34,668 nucleotides of DNA from Alphaproteobacteria bacterium (lineage in GTDB: Bacteria > Pseudomonadota > Alphaproteobacteria > UBA2966): the NCBI GenBank assembly GCA_018650465.1, contig JABIFY010000032.1, positions 1 to 34,668 of the forward strand. The letters run 5' to 3'. Below, one piece after another: positions 18,190-26,092 of this stretch (position 1 is the first letter of the stretch; each line of letters begins with the position of its first letter). The notes below the pieces were generated by a model that did not search any database, was not told the origin of the DNA, and saw nothing but the letters and a program-made list of their open reading frames with translations. The position numbers and the translations under genes are program-made.

Positions 18190-19983
18190 ATGTCCGAATC
18201 TACCATTGCCCGAAGACTGGCTGCCATCCTGGCCGCGGACGTTGTTGCCTATTCGCGTCTGATGGGCGCGGATGAAGATGCGACCATGGCGCAATGGTGG
18301 GAGTACCGGCGCGAGGTTATTGATCCCGGTATCGAAAAATCGGGCGGACGTATTGTCAAACATACAGGTGACGGCTTTCTTGCCGAGTTTGCCTCTGCTT
18401 TTGATGCTGTGAAATGTGCCTTGACCCTGCAAGGCGAAATCAACGAACGCAGCCAACAAGTGGCACAAGACAAGCGTGTGCAGTTTCGCATGGGTGTCAA
18501 CCTTGGCGACATCATGTCTGACGATGAAGACATCTATGGCGATGGCGTGAATATTGCCGCGCGGATTGAAGCCCTGGCTGACCCGGGTCGGGTGTTTGTC
18601 TCAGGCTCGATTTACGAACAGATCAGATCCAAACCTGATTTTGATTGCACCTCAAAGGGTGAACATGCCCTGAAGAATATTGCCGAGCCCATGCGGGTAT
18701 TTGACGTTTGCCGCGCTGGCGAGGCCCCGGTGGAAGAAATCAAACCAGCCGCAGCGACAGTGCCACAAGCGCCCGACCCGGTTGCAGAAGAAAAACCCTC
18801 CATCGCCGTCTTGCCCTTCGACAATATGTCTGGCGACGAAGAACAGGAATATTTCGCGGACGGCATTACGGAAGATCTGATAACGGACCTGTCAAAAATA
18901 TCCGGCCTGTTGGTAATCGCGCGAAATTCCGTCTTTACCTATAAAGGTACGGCTGTGAACATCCCGGATGTTTGTCGTGAGCTGGGCGTACGCTGGGCCC
19001 TGGAAGGCAGTGTGCGCAAATCCGGAAACCGGGTGCGGGTGACGGCTCAGTTGATTGATGGCAGCACCGGCGGTCATTTGTGGGCGGACCGTTTTGACCG
19101 CAATCTGGACGATATTTTTGCGGTACAGGATGAAGTTACGGCCGAAATTGTAGGTGCCCTGAAAGTTAAATTGAGTGCCGAAGATGAAGCCCGTGTCGGC
19201 CACCGCGGCACCCAGGATGTTGAGGCCTATGACACCATGTTGCGGACCCGTGAGCTGATTATCAGCGGCTCAGAGGGCAAGGTAATCGAGGCCAGAATTC
19301 TGCTGCAGCGCATTTTGCAAAATGATCCGAATTTTGCGGCTGCTATGGGGGGATTGGCCTTTACATATATTATGCATTTTACCAACCAATGGGGTGAAAA
19401 TCACCAAACGGCCCTCAACGAAGCTGAAAAATGGGTCAATAAAGCCATCGAGACAGACCCTAAAGAATCATATGCCTGGTTGTCATTGGCTGTTATGCGG
19501 GTTTGGCAAAATCGCCTCGACGATGCGCGAGAGGCTGTTGCCCGACTGCATGAGGTGTCACCTGGATCGCCGGATGGTTTGCGGATATTGGCGACCATTG
19601 AGAACTTTTCTGGTAACTACCAAACAGCCATTGACGCTTTTCAGGAATTGATCCGGCTGGACCCGCATGGGCCAGCCATGGCTTTGCATACTGTCGGGCA
19701 GTCTTATTTTGCGCTTGGTGACTGGGAAACGGCCGCTGACTATTTTCGTCAACGCATTGCGAGGGAACCGGATACGGATTCCAGCTATGTTTTCCTGGCC
19801 GGCACGCTCGGTCAGCTCGGTCAAAAAGAAGAAGCACAGGAAAACTGGAAACAGGTTTTTATGGTCAAACCGGACTATTCCCTGGCCGTACGCAGTCGCC
19901 TTTGGCCATATAATGATACGACTGTAGCTGATAATTTATATGCTGGGCTGGAAAAAGCCGGCATCGATCCTGGCCCGCGTTAG
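18190..19983 (+). CDS. Class III cyclase - TolB-like - TPR protein 2
   Basis: A 597-residue paralogue of the preceding gene with the same order: cyclase domain, TolB-like domain beginning PSIAVLPFDNMSG, TPR region. Cyclase residues D17, K57, D61, N121 and R125 are all kept. The TolB-like domains of the two proteins are the most alike part (for example the shared VRVTAQLIDGSTGGHLW). The TPR regions and the linker (residues about 190-215) differ more. I start at ATG 18190 (MSESTIARRL), which matches the start of the cyclase domain; an upstream TTG at 18145 is unconvincing. The next gene follows by 14 bp. It probably makes cAMP in response to a partner bound by the C-terminal part, which is inference. 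Confidence 0.88.
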   Translation: MSESTIARRLAAILAADVVAYSRLMGADEDATMAQWWEYRREVIDPGIEKSGGRIVKHTGDGFLAEFASAFDAVKCALTLQGEINERSQQVAQDKRVQFRMGVNLGDIMSDDEDIYGDGVNIAARIEALADPGRVFVSGSIYEQIRSKPDFDCTSKGEHALKNIAEPMRVFDVCRAGEAPVEEIKPAAATVPQAPDPVAEEKPSIAVLPFDNMSGDEEQEYFADGITEDLITDLSKISGLLVIARNSVFTYKGTAVNIPDVCRELGVRWALEGSVRKSGNRVRVTAQLIDGSTGGHLWADRFDRNLDDIFAVQDEVTAEIVGALKVKLSAEDEARVGHRGTQDVEAYDTMLRTRELIISGSEGKVIEARILLQRILQNDPNFAAAMGGLAFTYIMHFTNQWGENHQTALNEAEKWVNKAIETDPKESYAWLSLAVMRVWQNRLDDAREAVARLHEVSPGSPDGLRILATIENFSGNYQTAIDAFQELIRLDPHGPAMALHTVGQSYFALGDWETAADYFRQRIAREPDTDSSYVFLAGTLGQLGQKEEAQENWKQVFMVKPDYSLAVRSRLWPYNDTTVADNLYAGLEKAGIDPGPR

Positions 19984-19997
19984 GCAACCCCGCAGCC

Positions 19998-20363
19998 ATG
20001 CCGGTCAGTGCGGATTTTCGTGATCATTTGTTGGATCAACTGGAACCATTGGGGCCGGTCTCGGCCCGGCGTATGTTCGGTGGGGCCGGGCTGTATTATG
20101 GCAGCGTCATGTTTGCCCTGCTGATCAATGACGTGATGTATCTGAAAACCAACGAGGCATCACAGGACAATTTTGAAGCGGCTGGCACAGAACCTTTTTC
20201 CTATCAGCGCGGCGACAAACAACAGGCTTTGAAGACCCTTTGGCGTGTGCCGGATGAAGTCATGGATGATAGCGACGACTTGTTGTCCTGGTCCCGTACC
20301 GCCGTCGATGCGGCGTTGGCTGCAAGCCGTGCCAAATCAAAGTCGTCTAAAAAGAAAAGCTGA
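19998..20363 (+). CDS. TfoX N-terminal domain protein
   Basis: A 121-residue protein of the TfoX-N family. The typical start is visible: a helix, then VSARRMFGGAGLYYGSVMFALL and DVMYLKTNE, ending in a basic Lys/Ser-rich tail. The helix-rich C-terminal half of the full competence regulator TfoX (Sxy) is absent, as in many small alphaproteobacterial members whose role is unknown. It is 14 bp behind the second cyclase gene. Since Sxy works with cAMP-CRP in gamma-proteobacteria, the company of two cyclase genes is noteworthy, but a link here is conjecture. Confidence 0.85.
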   Translation: MPVSADFRDHLLDQLEPLGPVSARRMFGGAGLYYGSVMFALLINDVMYLKTNEASQDNFEAAGTEPFSYQRGDKQQALKTLWRVPDEVMDDSDDLLSWSRTAVDAALAASRAKSKSSKKKS

Positions 20364-20366
20364 CCT

Positions 20367-20939
20367 TTATCTGTTAGCCCCTGGACGCCACAGAACATCA
20401 TCCTTGCCGCCATTATTAAGCACCCGACCCAGGACAAAAAAGTGATCGCTGAGGCGGTTCATGAATTTGACGGCCAAGGGGTTAACACCATCAGGCTCTG
20501 CTTCTGCCAAGGCTGTAATCAGGCGTTCGGCCCGACGGGCGACAGTGCGGGCGAGATGCAGGTTGGCTGCCGCGGCTGTACCACCTGGCAAGATGAACGA
20601 CGTCAGGTCGGCCAAATTTGCATTCATTTCGTCGATTTCAGATTCCAGCCTGTCGATCTGAGGCTGCGTAATGCGCAGGGCTGACGACGTATCGCTGAAG
20701 TCTTCACCGGGTGTGCACAAATCTGCGCCCAGATCAAAAAGATCGTCCTGGATGCGGTTGAGAATACTGTCTTCATTGTCCGAAGTGTGCAGCCGAACAA
20801 GTCCAACACAGGCATTGGTTTCATCAACGGTGCCATAGGCTTCGACCCGCAGGTCATGTTTTTTGACACGGGCACCGCCCCCCAACGAGGTTTCCCCGGC
20901 ATCGCCGCCGCGGGTATAGATTTTTGTCAGTTTGACCAT
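20367..20939 (-). CDS. Cob(I)alamin adenosyltransferase, PduO/MMAB type
   Basis: A 190-residue enzyme that transfers the adenosyl group of ATP to cob(I)alamin, giving AdoCbl. The N-terminal ATP loop YTRGGDAGETSLGGG is at residues 8-22. A YGTVDETNA segment and the C-terminal RTVARRAERLI helix are typical of the PduO/MMAB trimer. I start at ATG 20939 because GGAG lies seven bases upstream and the conserved domain starts there; the 19-residue extension to 20996 would overlap the preceding small gene. Ecm, encoded at 29-31 kb, requires AdoCbl. The gene converges on the TfoX gene with a 3-bp gap. Confidence 0.94.
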   Translation of the reverse strand: MVKLTKIYTRGGDAGETSLGGGARVKKHDLRVEAYGTVDETNACVGLVRLHTSDNEDSILNRIQDDLFDLGADLCTPGEDFSDTSSALRITQPQIDRLESEIDEMNANLADLTSFILPGGTAAAANLHLARTVARRAERLITALAEAEPDGVNPLAVKFMNRLSDHFFVLGRVLNNGGKDDVLWRPGANR

Positions 20940-20964
20940 GGGGTGCTCCGCGTCGTTCGTTAAA

Positions 20965-21162
20965 TTAAAGTTTGCCAACCACAAAATATGCCGCAAACAT
21001 CAGTACCGTAAACGCCTGGGTGCCAATGCGGGCGCGCATGATGATGTTATTGTATTTAGTATTGAATTCTCCACCGCGTGCCATGCCGATCAAACCCACC
21101 ACTAACACTAAAAGTGTCGCGATCAGCGACAGCGCCAACAAATACCCGATCACTGTTTGCAT
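20965..21162 (-). CDS. HIG1-like twin-transmembrane protein
   Basis: A 65-residue protein with two hydrophobic segments (about 5-27 and 48-63) joined by a polar loop NTKYNNIIMRARIG. This loop and length match the bacterial 'twin transmembrane' proteins with a HIG1 domain, whose mitochondrial relatives associate with respiratory complexes. An AGGAG box lies seven bases before the ATG. It precedes the adenosyltransferase gene by 25 bp on the same strand, and the two are probably co-transcribed. The bacterial function is not established. Confidence 0.8.
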   Translation of the reverse strand: MQTVIGYLLALSLIATLLVLVVGLIGMARGGEFNTKYNNIIMRARIGTQAFTVLMFAAYFVVGKL

Positions 21163-21302
21163 ATTAGTCTCCTGTCAGAAGTTTACTTTATAACTTCATC
21201 TCCAGCCGATTACCATGAACCGGATGTTTCCAGAAGGCGCAGGCAATATTTTCTGATAGGGTTATGATAATTAATGGCGAAACTCGTTCAATCCAAAGCT
21301 AA

Positions 21303-22877
21303 ATGACAAACACAGAAACAGAAACAAATTCCGCGGCGGCGGGGGCAATTGCCCTGGAACATCTCACTGGCCCTTCGCGGGGGCGGGTGACGTGGCTCAG
21401 TGGCGCTGATCTGGATATTTCGCTGGGTGACAACCGTATCTTGCGGTTCGAGCGAACAGGGTCCGGATCAACACCGGAGGGCTTGCTGGCCCGCCTGCAT
21501 CAGGTCGACGGCACTTATCAGATCGAGGCCCACAAGGATCAGGCAATCTGGGTCAATGGTCATCGGGTTTCGGTCACGACTCTGTCACATCGCGACATGA
21601 TTGAATTTGGCGAAAAGGGTCCTCTGTCGCGTATTCGCCTGTATCGGCCCGATAACCGGTCACGCCAGATGGTAGGCGATATTCTGACGGACGGAATTGC
21701 TTATTTACGTATGAGCCGACGACCCATTCCCGGTCGCTTGGCCAATGCGCTCGGTGGTGTTTTCAGGCGACTTTCACAGGATACAACGCGGCTGTTTCGT
21801 GGCAGTGTTGTGCTGGCCCTTGTGGGCCTGGCTGCACTGTCCTGGTACCAGAACAGGCAGAATGTGCATCTGGAACAACAGATTAAAAGCAGCGCCAATC
21901 GATTGGAAGGTATCACCGCTGTATTGACCCGGGCCCGCGAAGAAGCGCTGACGCCGAGCGATCTCAAAGCCGTACGCCAGGAATTGGCACAGCGCTTGTC
22001 GTCCCATACGGAACGTCTGACAGAACTTGAACGCCGCTCGACGGCCAACAACCGGGTCATCGCGCAATCCAGCTCATCGGTTCTTTTCCTGCAAGGTGGT
22101 TATGGCTTTCGCGAAGTCTCCAGTGATCGGTTTTTGCGCCATGTGCTGGATGACAAGGGACGTCCATTGATTTCACCCATTGGCCAACCCCTGTTGACGC
22201 TGGACGGGGACGGCCCGATTGCGGAACGACAGTTTACCGGCACTGGATTTGCGGTTGGGCCTGCCGGTGTCATCATTACAAACCGACACGTCGCCAGGCC
22301 CTGGGAGAAGGATGCGAGTGTCAGTGGCATGCTGGTGCTCGGCCTGGAACCCGTTTTATTGAAGTACCTGGTTTATGTCCCTGGTCAACAAGTTGCCGGG
22401 CATGTCGAGGTTGTGCGTGTGAGCGAAGATACCGACCTGGCCGTGTTGCGTCTTCTGAACCCGGGTGCCGCCCCGCATGGATTAAAACTGGCCGATGCCG
22501 TGCCCACGCCGGGGGACGAAATAATTGTCATGGGCTACCCTACTGGTCTGAAGTCCATGCTGGTTCAGTCCGGTGAAGCCTTTATTGATGAGTTGCAAAA
22601 GGCCAATGATACCGGTTTCTGGAGCGTTGCCTCCCGATTGGCGGAACGAAAACTGATCAGCCCCCTGTCCAGCCGTGGCATCGTCAGCCAGGCAACGCCG
22701 GCGACAGTGGTCTATGATGCCGAAACAACACACGGAGGCAGCGGCGGGCCGGTGCTGAACGTGAATGGCGAGGTTGTGGCGGTGAACGCCGCCATCCTGC
22801 CGGAATATGGCGGCTCCAATCTGGGTGTACCTGTTGCCAAGGTCAGGGCCTTGTTGAAGGCGGCAAAGTTGTTGTGA
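21303..22877 (+). CDS. FHA-like domain, membrane segment and trypsin-like protease
   Basis: A 524-residue protein. Residues about 15-115 look like a degenerate FHA domain (GDNRILRF, then IWVNGHRV and LSHRDMIEFGE). The conserved phosphothreonine-binding serine/arginine positions are not clear. One membrane segment lies at about 166-182, followed by a coiled coil (185-250). A trypsin-like (S1C/HtrA-type) protease domain follows, with H329 in TNRHV, D378 in DTDLAVLRL and S480 in GGSGGPV, so the triad is intact. No PDZ domain follows. The topology suggests a cytoplasmic FHA domain and an outer protease. The 140-bp upstream gap separates it from the divergent HIG1 gene. The substrate is unknown. 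Confidence 0.85.
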   Translation: MTNTETETNSAAAGAIALEHLTGPSRGRVTWLSGADLDISLGDNRILRFERTGSGSTPEGLLARLHQVDGTYQIEAHKDQAIWVNGHRVSVTTLSHRDMIEFGEKGPLSRIRLYRPDNRSRQMVGDILTDGIAYLRMSRRPIPGRLANALGGVFRRLSQDTTRLFRGSVVLALVGLAALSWYQNRQNVHLEQQIKSSANRLEGITAVLTRAREEALTPSDLKAVRQELAQRLSSHTERLTELERRSTANNRVIAQSSSSVLFLQGGYGFREVSSDRFLRHVLDDKGRPLISPIGQPLLTLDGDGPIAERQFTGTGFAVGPAGVIITNRHVARPWEKDASVSGMLVLGLEPVLLKYLVYVPGQQVAGHVEVVRVSEDTDLAVLRLLNPGAAPHGLKLADAVPTPGDEIIVMGYPTGLKSMLVQSGEAFIDELQKANDTGFWSVASRLAERKLISPLSSRGIVSQATPATVVYDAETTHGGSGGPVLNVNGEVVAVNAAILPEYGGSNLGVPVAKVRALLKAAKLL

Positions 22878-23047
22878 GCCTTGCCTTATGGTCGACCAAT
22901 AGCCATGAGAGCTTTTGGAATGTAATCTCTCCGCAGCAAAAAATATTACAGCGCATTCGGATCAAGCCAAATTGCCTTGGCCGTCATTTTGTGTTTTGAA
23001 CAGAAACTGAAACACATCCGTCATACAAGATTTGAACAGGTCCAGGT

Positions 23048-23623
23048 ATGAGTACAGAAACAGAATTGCGGGAGCGCAGCGAAAATGCATGTGAATTATG
23101 CGCGTCGTCTCAGGCTTTGGGCATCTATGAAGTTCTGCCTGAATCTGATGGCAGCGTGCAAAAATGTCTCCTGATCTGCGAAGTCTGTCGCGATCAGGTC
23201 GAAAACCCGGACAAGATGGACATGAACCACTGGCGCTGCCTGAATGAAAGCATGTGGAGCCAGGTGCCAGCGGTGCAGGTTATGGCCTGGCGTATGTTAA
23301 AGCGGTACAGCGCCGAGACATGGGCTGCTGACCTTTTAGACATGTTGTACCTGGACGATGACGTTGTCGCCTGGGCACAGCAAGTGGGAACAGAAGTTGA
23401 CGATGACGTATCCGTCCGCCATCTCGACAGCAATGGCAGCCTCCTGGCGGCGGGCGACACGGTCACGCTGATCAAGGATTTGAACGTAAAAGGGGCTAAT
23501 TTTACAGCCAAACGCGGCACGGCTGTACGTAATATCTCGCTTGTGCCAGATAATGAGTTGCATATTGAGGGACGCATTAATGGCCAGCAAATTGTAATCT
23601 TAACCGAGTTTGTAAAAAAGTAA
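23048..23623 (+). CDS. PhnA-domain protein
   Basis: A 191-residue protein with an N-terminal zinc ribbon (C15, C18, C44, C47) and a C-terminal PhnA domain starting HLDSNGSLLAAGDTVTLIKDLNVKG. The middle section (about 55-110) is an insert common in longer PhnA (YjdM-like) proteins. In spite of the name, E. coli PhnA is not part of C-P lyase, and the function is open. The preceding 170-bp gap (22878-23047) shows no gene or clear signal. The next gene starts 46 bp on. Confidence 0.85.
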   Translation: MSTETELRERSENACELCASSQALGIYEVLPESDGSVQKCLLICEVCRDQVENPDKMDMNHWRCLNESMWSQVPAVQVMAWRMLKRYSAETWAADLLDMLYLDDDVVAWAQQVGTEVDDDVSVRHLDSNGSLLAAGDTVTLIKDLNVKGANFTAKRGTAVRNISLVPDNELHIEGRINGQQIVILTEFVKK

Positions 23624-23669
23624 CCGCGACCCTTGGGGGCGGCTTTATCTGACTGGAACGAATGAAATA

Positions 23670-25412
23670 ATGTCGTTTATTGGAATTGCCTCGTTTTTGT
23701 TGTTTGCCGTCAGTGCCGGGGGACTGGTGCATCTTGCCTGGCGCTACAAAAATTTGGGTTCTGCCCTGTTGGGAGCAATCTCCTTGTGCTTTGGCGTTTG
23801 GAGTGTTGTCGGACAAGGCCATCAATATTTGCTGTTATTTGTCAGCATTGGCGCGGTGCTGGTTTTTGTCACCATCAAACAAATTATTCGCAACCTTTCA
23901 TCGCTTGAGACGTCTCTGAAGGAAAGCGAGCGGATGTACCGAAGCATTTTTGAAAATGCCGAAGTCGGGCTGACCCAGGTTCGCCTCAGTGACAGTAAAA
24001 TGCTGGATGCCAATAACCGGGCGGCGGAAATCCTGGGCTATGACAACCGTCAGCAAATGGTAGCAGATTACCGTGCTGACAAACATTGGGTGCGCCCGGA
24101 GCTAAGGGGCCAGGCCCTCATGGAAGGAACCGTGCGCGGTGTCACCCGGGATCAGGAAGTTGAGATGACCCGGTTGGATGGGACAACGGCATGGCTGCGT
24201 GTGGCCACCACATTCTTCCCTGAAGACGATTATCTGCTCGCCGTCGCACTTGATATTACCGAGCGTCGAAAAGCAGAAGAAGCTTTGCGCGACAGCGAAG
24301 AAAAATATCGTGCCCTGTTTAACAATGCCCAGGTCGGTTTGATCCGGACGACAATTGATGAAGGTCGCGCAATCGAAGCCAACGCACAGATGGCCGCGTT
24401 ACTGGGTTATGATGATGCCGAGGATTTGATCGAGAATTTCGAAGCCAGAAAGGCTTATGTCGATCTTGAACATATGAAGAGAATTATCAGCCAGGGCCAA
24501 AAGATGGGCTTTTTGGAAAGTACCGAAACTGATTTCTATCGCAAAGATGGCAGCATCCTGCAGGCGCGTTTTTATACCAGGTTTTTGCCGGAGAAAAACG
24601 AAATAGAAACCGTTCTGGTGGATATTGGCGAACAGAAACAAATGCAGAAAAGCTTGATTACCGCACTCGATCAGGCGGAACAGGCCAACCGCACGAAGTC
24701 AGATTTTTTGGCCAATATGAGCCATGAGCTGAGGACGCCGCTGAACGCCATTCTGGGTTTTTCGCAAATGATTCGGGACCAGGTGCTGGGCAAGGACGCG
24801 ACGATACAATACCAGGAGTATGCTGGTTTTGTTCACAATAGCGGCGATCATTTACTGACCTTGATCAACGATATACTGGACTTGTCAAAAATTGAGGCAG
24901 GCAAGGCTGAACTTGTTGATGTTGAATGTGATTTGGCTGCGTTGATCGAGGACAGTGTTGAATTTATCCGTCTTTCTGCCGAAGAATCCGGGCTGAAAAT
25001 TTCTGTCAAATGTGACTTGGCGGACAGTGTAATCACGGCAGATGAGCGCATGATCAAACAGATGCTACTCAACCTGATGTCCAATGCCGTCAAGTTTAAC
25101 AAAGTTGGTGGCAGGATTGACGTGAGCGCAATTTATCATGAAACCAATGGCCTGGCACTTGTTGTTGCCGATACAGGCTATGGTATTGGTGCGGAAGATA
25201 TTCCCAAAAGCCTTTCGAAGTTTGGCCAGGTCGGCAACGTCCTCACACGGAAAGAACAGGGTACAGGTCTCGGCTTGCCTCTGGTCGCCTCCATGGTGGA
25301 GCTTCATGGCGGTCGGCTGGATCTTGAAAGTGAACTCGATAGGGGTACCGTTGTGACCATCTGGTTTCCGTCCTGGCGGTGCAAGCCAGCCGCAGCAACG
25401 CCTGATAATTGA
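23670..25412 (+). CDS. PAS-PAS membrane histidine kinase
   Basis: A 580-residue kinase with three N-terminal membrane helices (about 2-21, 31-47, 52-70) and almost no periplasmic part, so it probably senses from within the membrane or cytoplasm. Two PAS domains follow, at about 85-200 and 205-325. HisKA has H352 in SHELRTPLNA. The ATPase domain has N472, DTGYGIG at 501-507 and GTGLGLP at 531-537. No receiver is fused and no response regulator is adjacent. The catalytic half closely resembles that of the kinase at 12983-14980, a common alphaproteobacterial type. A small membrane protein gene follows by 9 bp. Confidence 0.9.
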   Translation: MSFIGIASFLLFAVSAGGLVHLAWRYKNLGSALLGAISLCFGVWSVVGQGHQYLLLFVSIGAVLVFVTIKQIIRNLSSLETSLKESERMYRSIFENAEVGLTQVRLSDSKMLDANNRAAEILGYDNRQQMVADYRADKHWVRPELRGQALMEGTVRGVTRDQEVEMTRLDGTTAWLRVATTFFPEDDYLLAVALDITERRKAEEALRDSEEKYRALFNNAQVGLIRTTIDEGRAIEANAQMAALLGYDDAEDLIENFEARKAYVDLEHMKRIISQGQKMGFLESTETDFYRKDGSILQARFYTRFLPEKNEIETVLVDIGEQKQMQKSLITALDQAEQANRTKSDFLANMSHELRTPLNAILGFSQMIRDQVLGKDATIQYQEYAGFVHNSGDHLLTLINDILDLSKIEAGKAELVDVECDLAALIEDSVEFIRLSAEESGLKISVKCDLADSVITADERMIKQMLLNLMSNAVKFNKVGGRIDVSAIYHETNGLALVVADTGYGIGAEDIPKSLSKFGQVGNVLTRKEQGTGLGLPLVASMVELHGGRLDLESELDRGTVVTIWFPSWRCKPAAATPDN

Positions 25413-25421
25413 CTGCTTGCC

Positions 25422-25601
25422 ATGAAATTAAAAAACCGGACAATCAACTTCATCGGCTGGATATTATTTTTGATGTCGGCGTCAGGATTCGTGGTTTCTG
25501 CCTGGCGCAGCGGTGATTTGGCGGCCTTGTTTGGGGCTATCTTCTTTTTTGTTGCCTGCCTTGTTTTTCTGGTGCCCTTTTTCCGCCACATGGATGACTG
25601 A
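25422..25601 (+). CDS. Small two-helix membrane protein
   Basis: A 59-residue protein read directly from the sequence: MKLKNRTINFIGWILFLMSA, a first helix to about residue 27, a short WRSGD loop, and a second helix (about 33-53) ending in FFRHMDD. Its charge pattern and length are those of a genuine small inner-membrane protein. I do not recognise a characterised family. The start is 9 bp after the kinase stop, so it is probably translated from the same mRNA and might be an accessory of the kinase; that is inference. Confidence 0.65.
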   Translation: MKLKNRTINFIGWILFLMSASGFVVSAWRSGDLAALFGAIFFFVACLVFLVPFFRHMDD

Positions 25602-25713
25602 ACCAGAAATGATCACCTGTCCTTAAACGCGCAACCGGATCCACAATTCCCTGAGCTGCCCATCGAACAAAATACGCACTTGTGACCAGTGTCTTCTTTC
25701 TCGGTAGCTGCAT
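25537..25713 (-). other. Possible small Cys-rich protein, perhaps frameshifted
   Basis: On the minus strand an AGGAG box stands exactly seven bases before ATG 25713. The frame from that ATG runs 58 codons but has an unremarkable sequence. In the neighbouring frame, which has no start codon, codons from 25684 down to 25616 spell a compact cysteine motif, HKCVFCSMGSSGNCGSGC, ending AFKDR and a TGA stop at 25613-25615. A one-base difference near the start would join the good start to the Cys-rich end. Real gene, decayed gene or accident cannot be decided here. Confidence 0.25.
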
Positions 25714-25750
25714 TATGTTTCTCCTGAACTGATGAAACCGGGAGAGAAAA

Positions 25751-26026
25751 ATGCTGAACGCAAAAAAAATGATGATTACTGGCGCACTGGGATGTTTGCT
25801 GACACTGGGTGCAGTTCCCGCGTTGGCGGATGACGCAACCGACATGGTGGTCGACAAAATGTCTGAAGGTGATGTTTCTGCCATTTGCCAGGGCGGACGG
25901 TCCACCATTAGCGCCGCGGCTAAAGCAGCTGTGACGGCACTCGCCACAGCGGGACAAATCTCTGGCGACTACCAAGCCATCGGCCAGGCCGCGGGTTCCG
26001 CTTTTTACCAAGCCAAGTGCGGCTGA
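25751..26026 (+). CDS. Small exported hypothetical protein
   Basis: A 91-residue protein with a clear signal peptide (Lys-rich start, hydrophobic core, cleavage after VPALA near residue 26). The mature part is about 65 residues, Ala-rich and probably helical, with cysteines in ICQGG and at the end (AKCG) that could pair. GGGAGAG directly upstream serves as ribosome binding site. The family is not recognised. A strong hairpin terminator follows 22 bp after the stop, so it is the last gene of this plus-strand run. Confidence 0.75.
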   Translation: MLNAKKMMITGALGCLLTLGAVPALADDATDMVVDKMSEGDVSAICQGGRSTISAAAKAAVTALATAGQISGDYQAIGQAAGSAFYQAKCG

Positions 26027-26047
26027 TCCGTCACCGATAAAGCTAAC

Positions 26048-26083
26048 AAAGGCTGCCCCGACCATGAAGTCAGGGCAGCCTTT
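26048..26083. terminator. Rho-independent terminator between convergent genes
   Basis: An 11-bp perfect stem, AAAGGCTGCCC (26048-26058) with GGGCAGCCTTT (26073-26083), encloses a 14-base loop. T runs follow on the plus strand (to 26085) and A/T pairs lie on the other side, so it can serve both the exported-protein gene and the oncoming mcd, whose stop is at 26093. Confidence 0.9.
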
Positions 26084-26092
26084 TTGTTTGTC

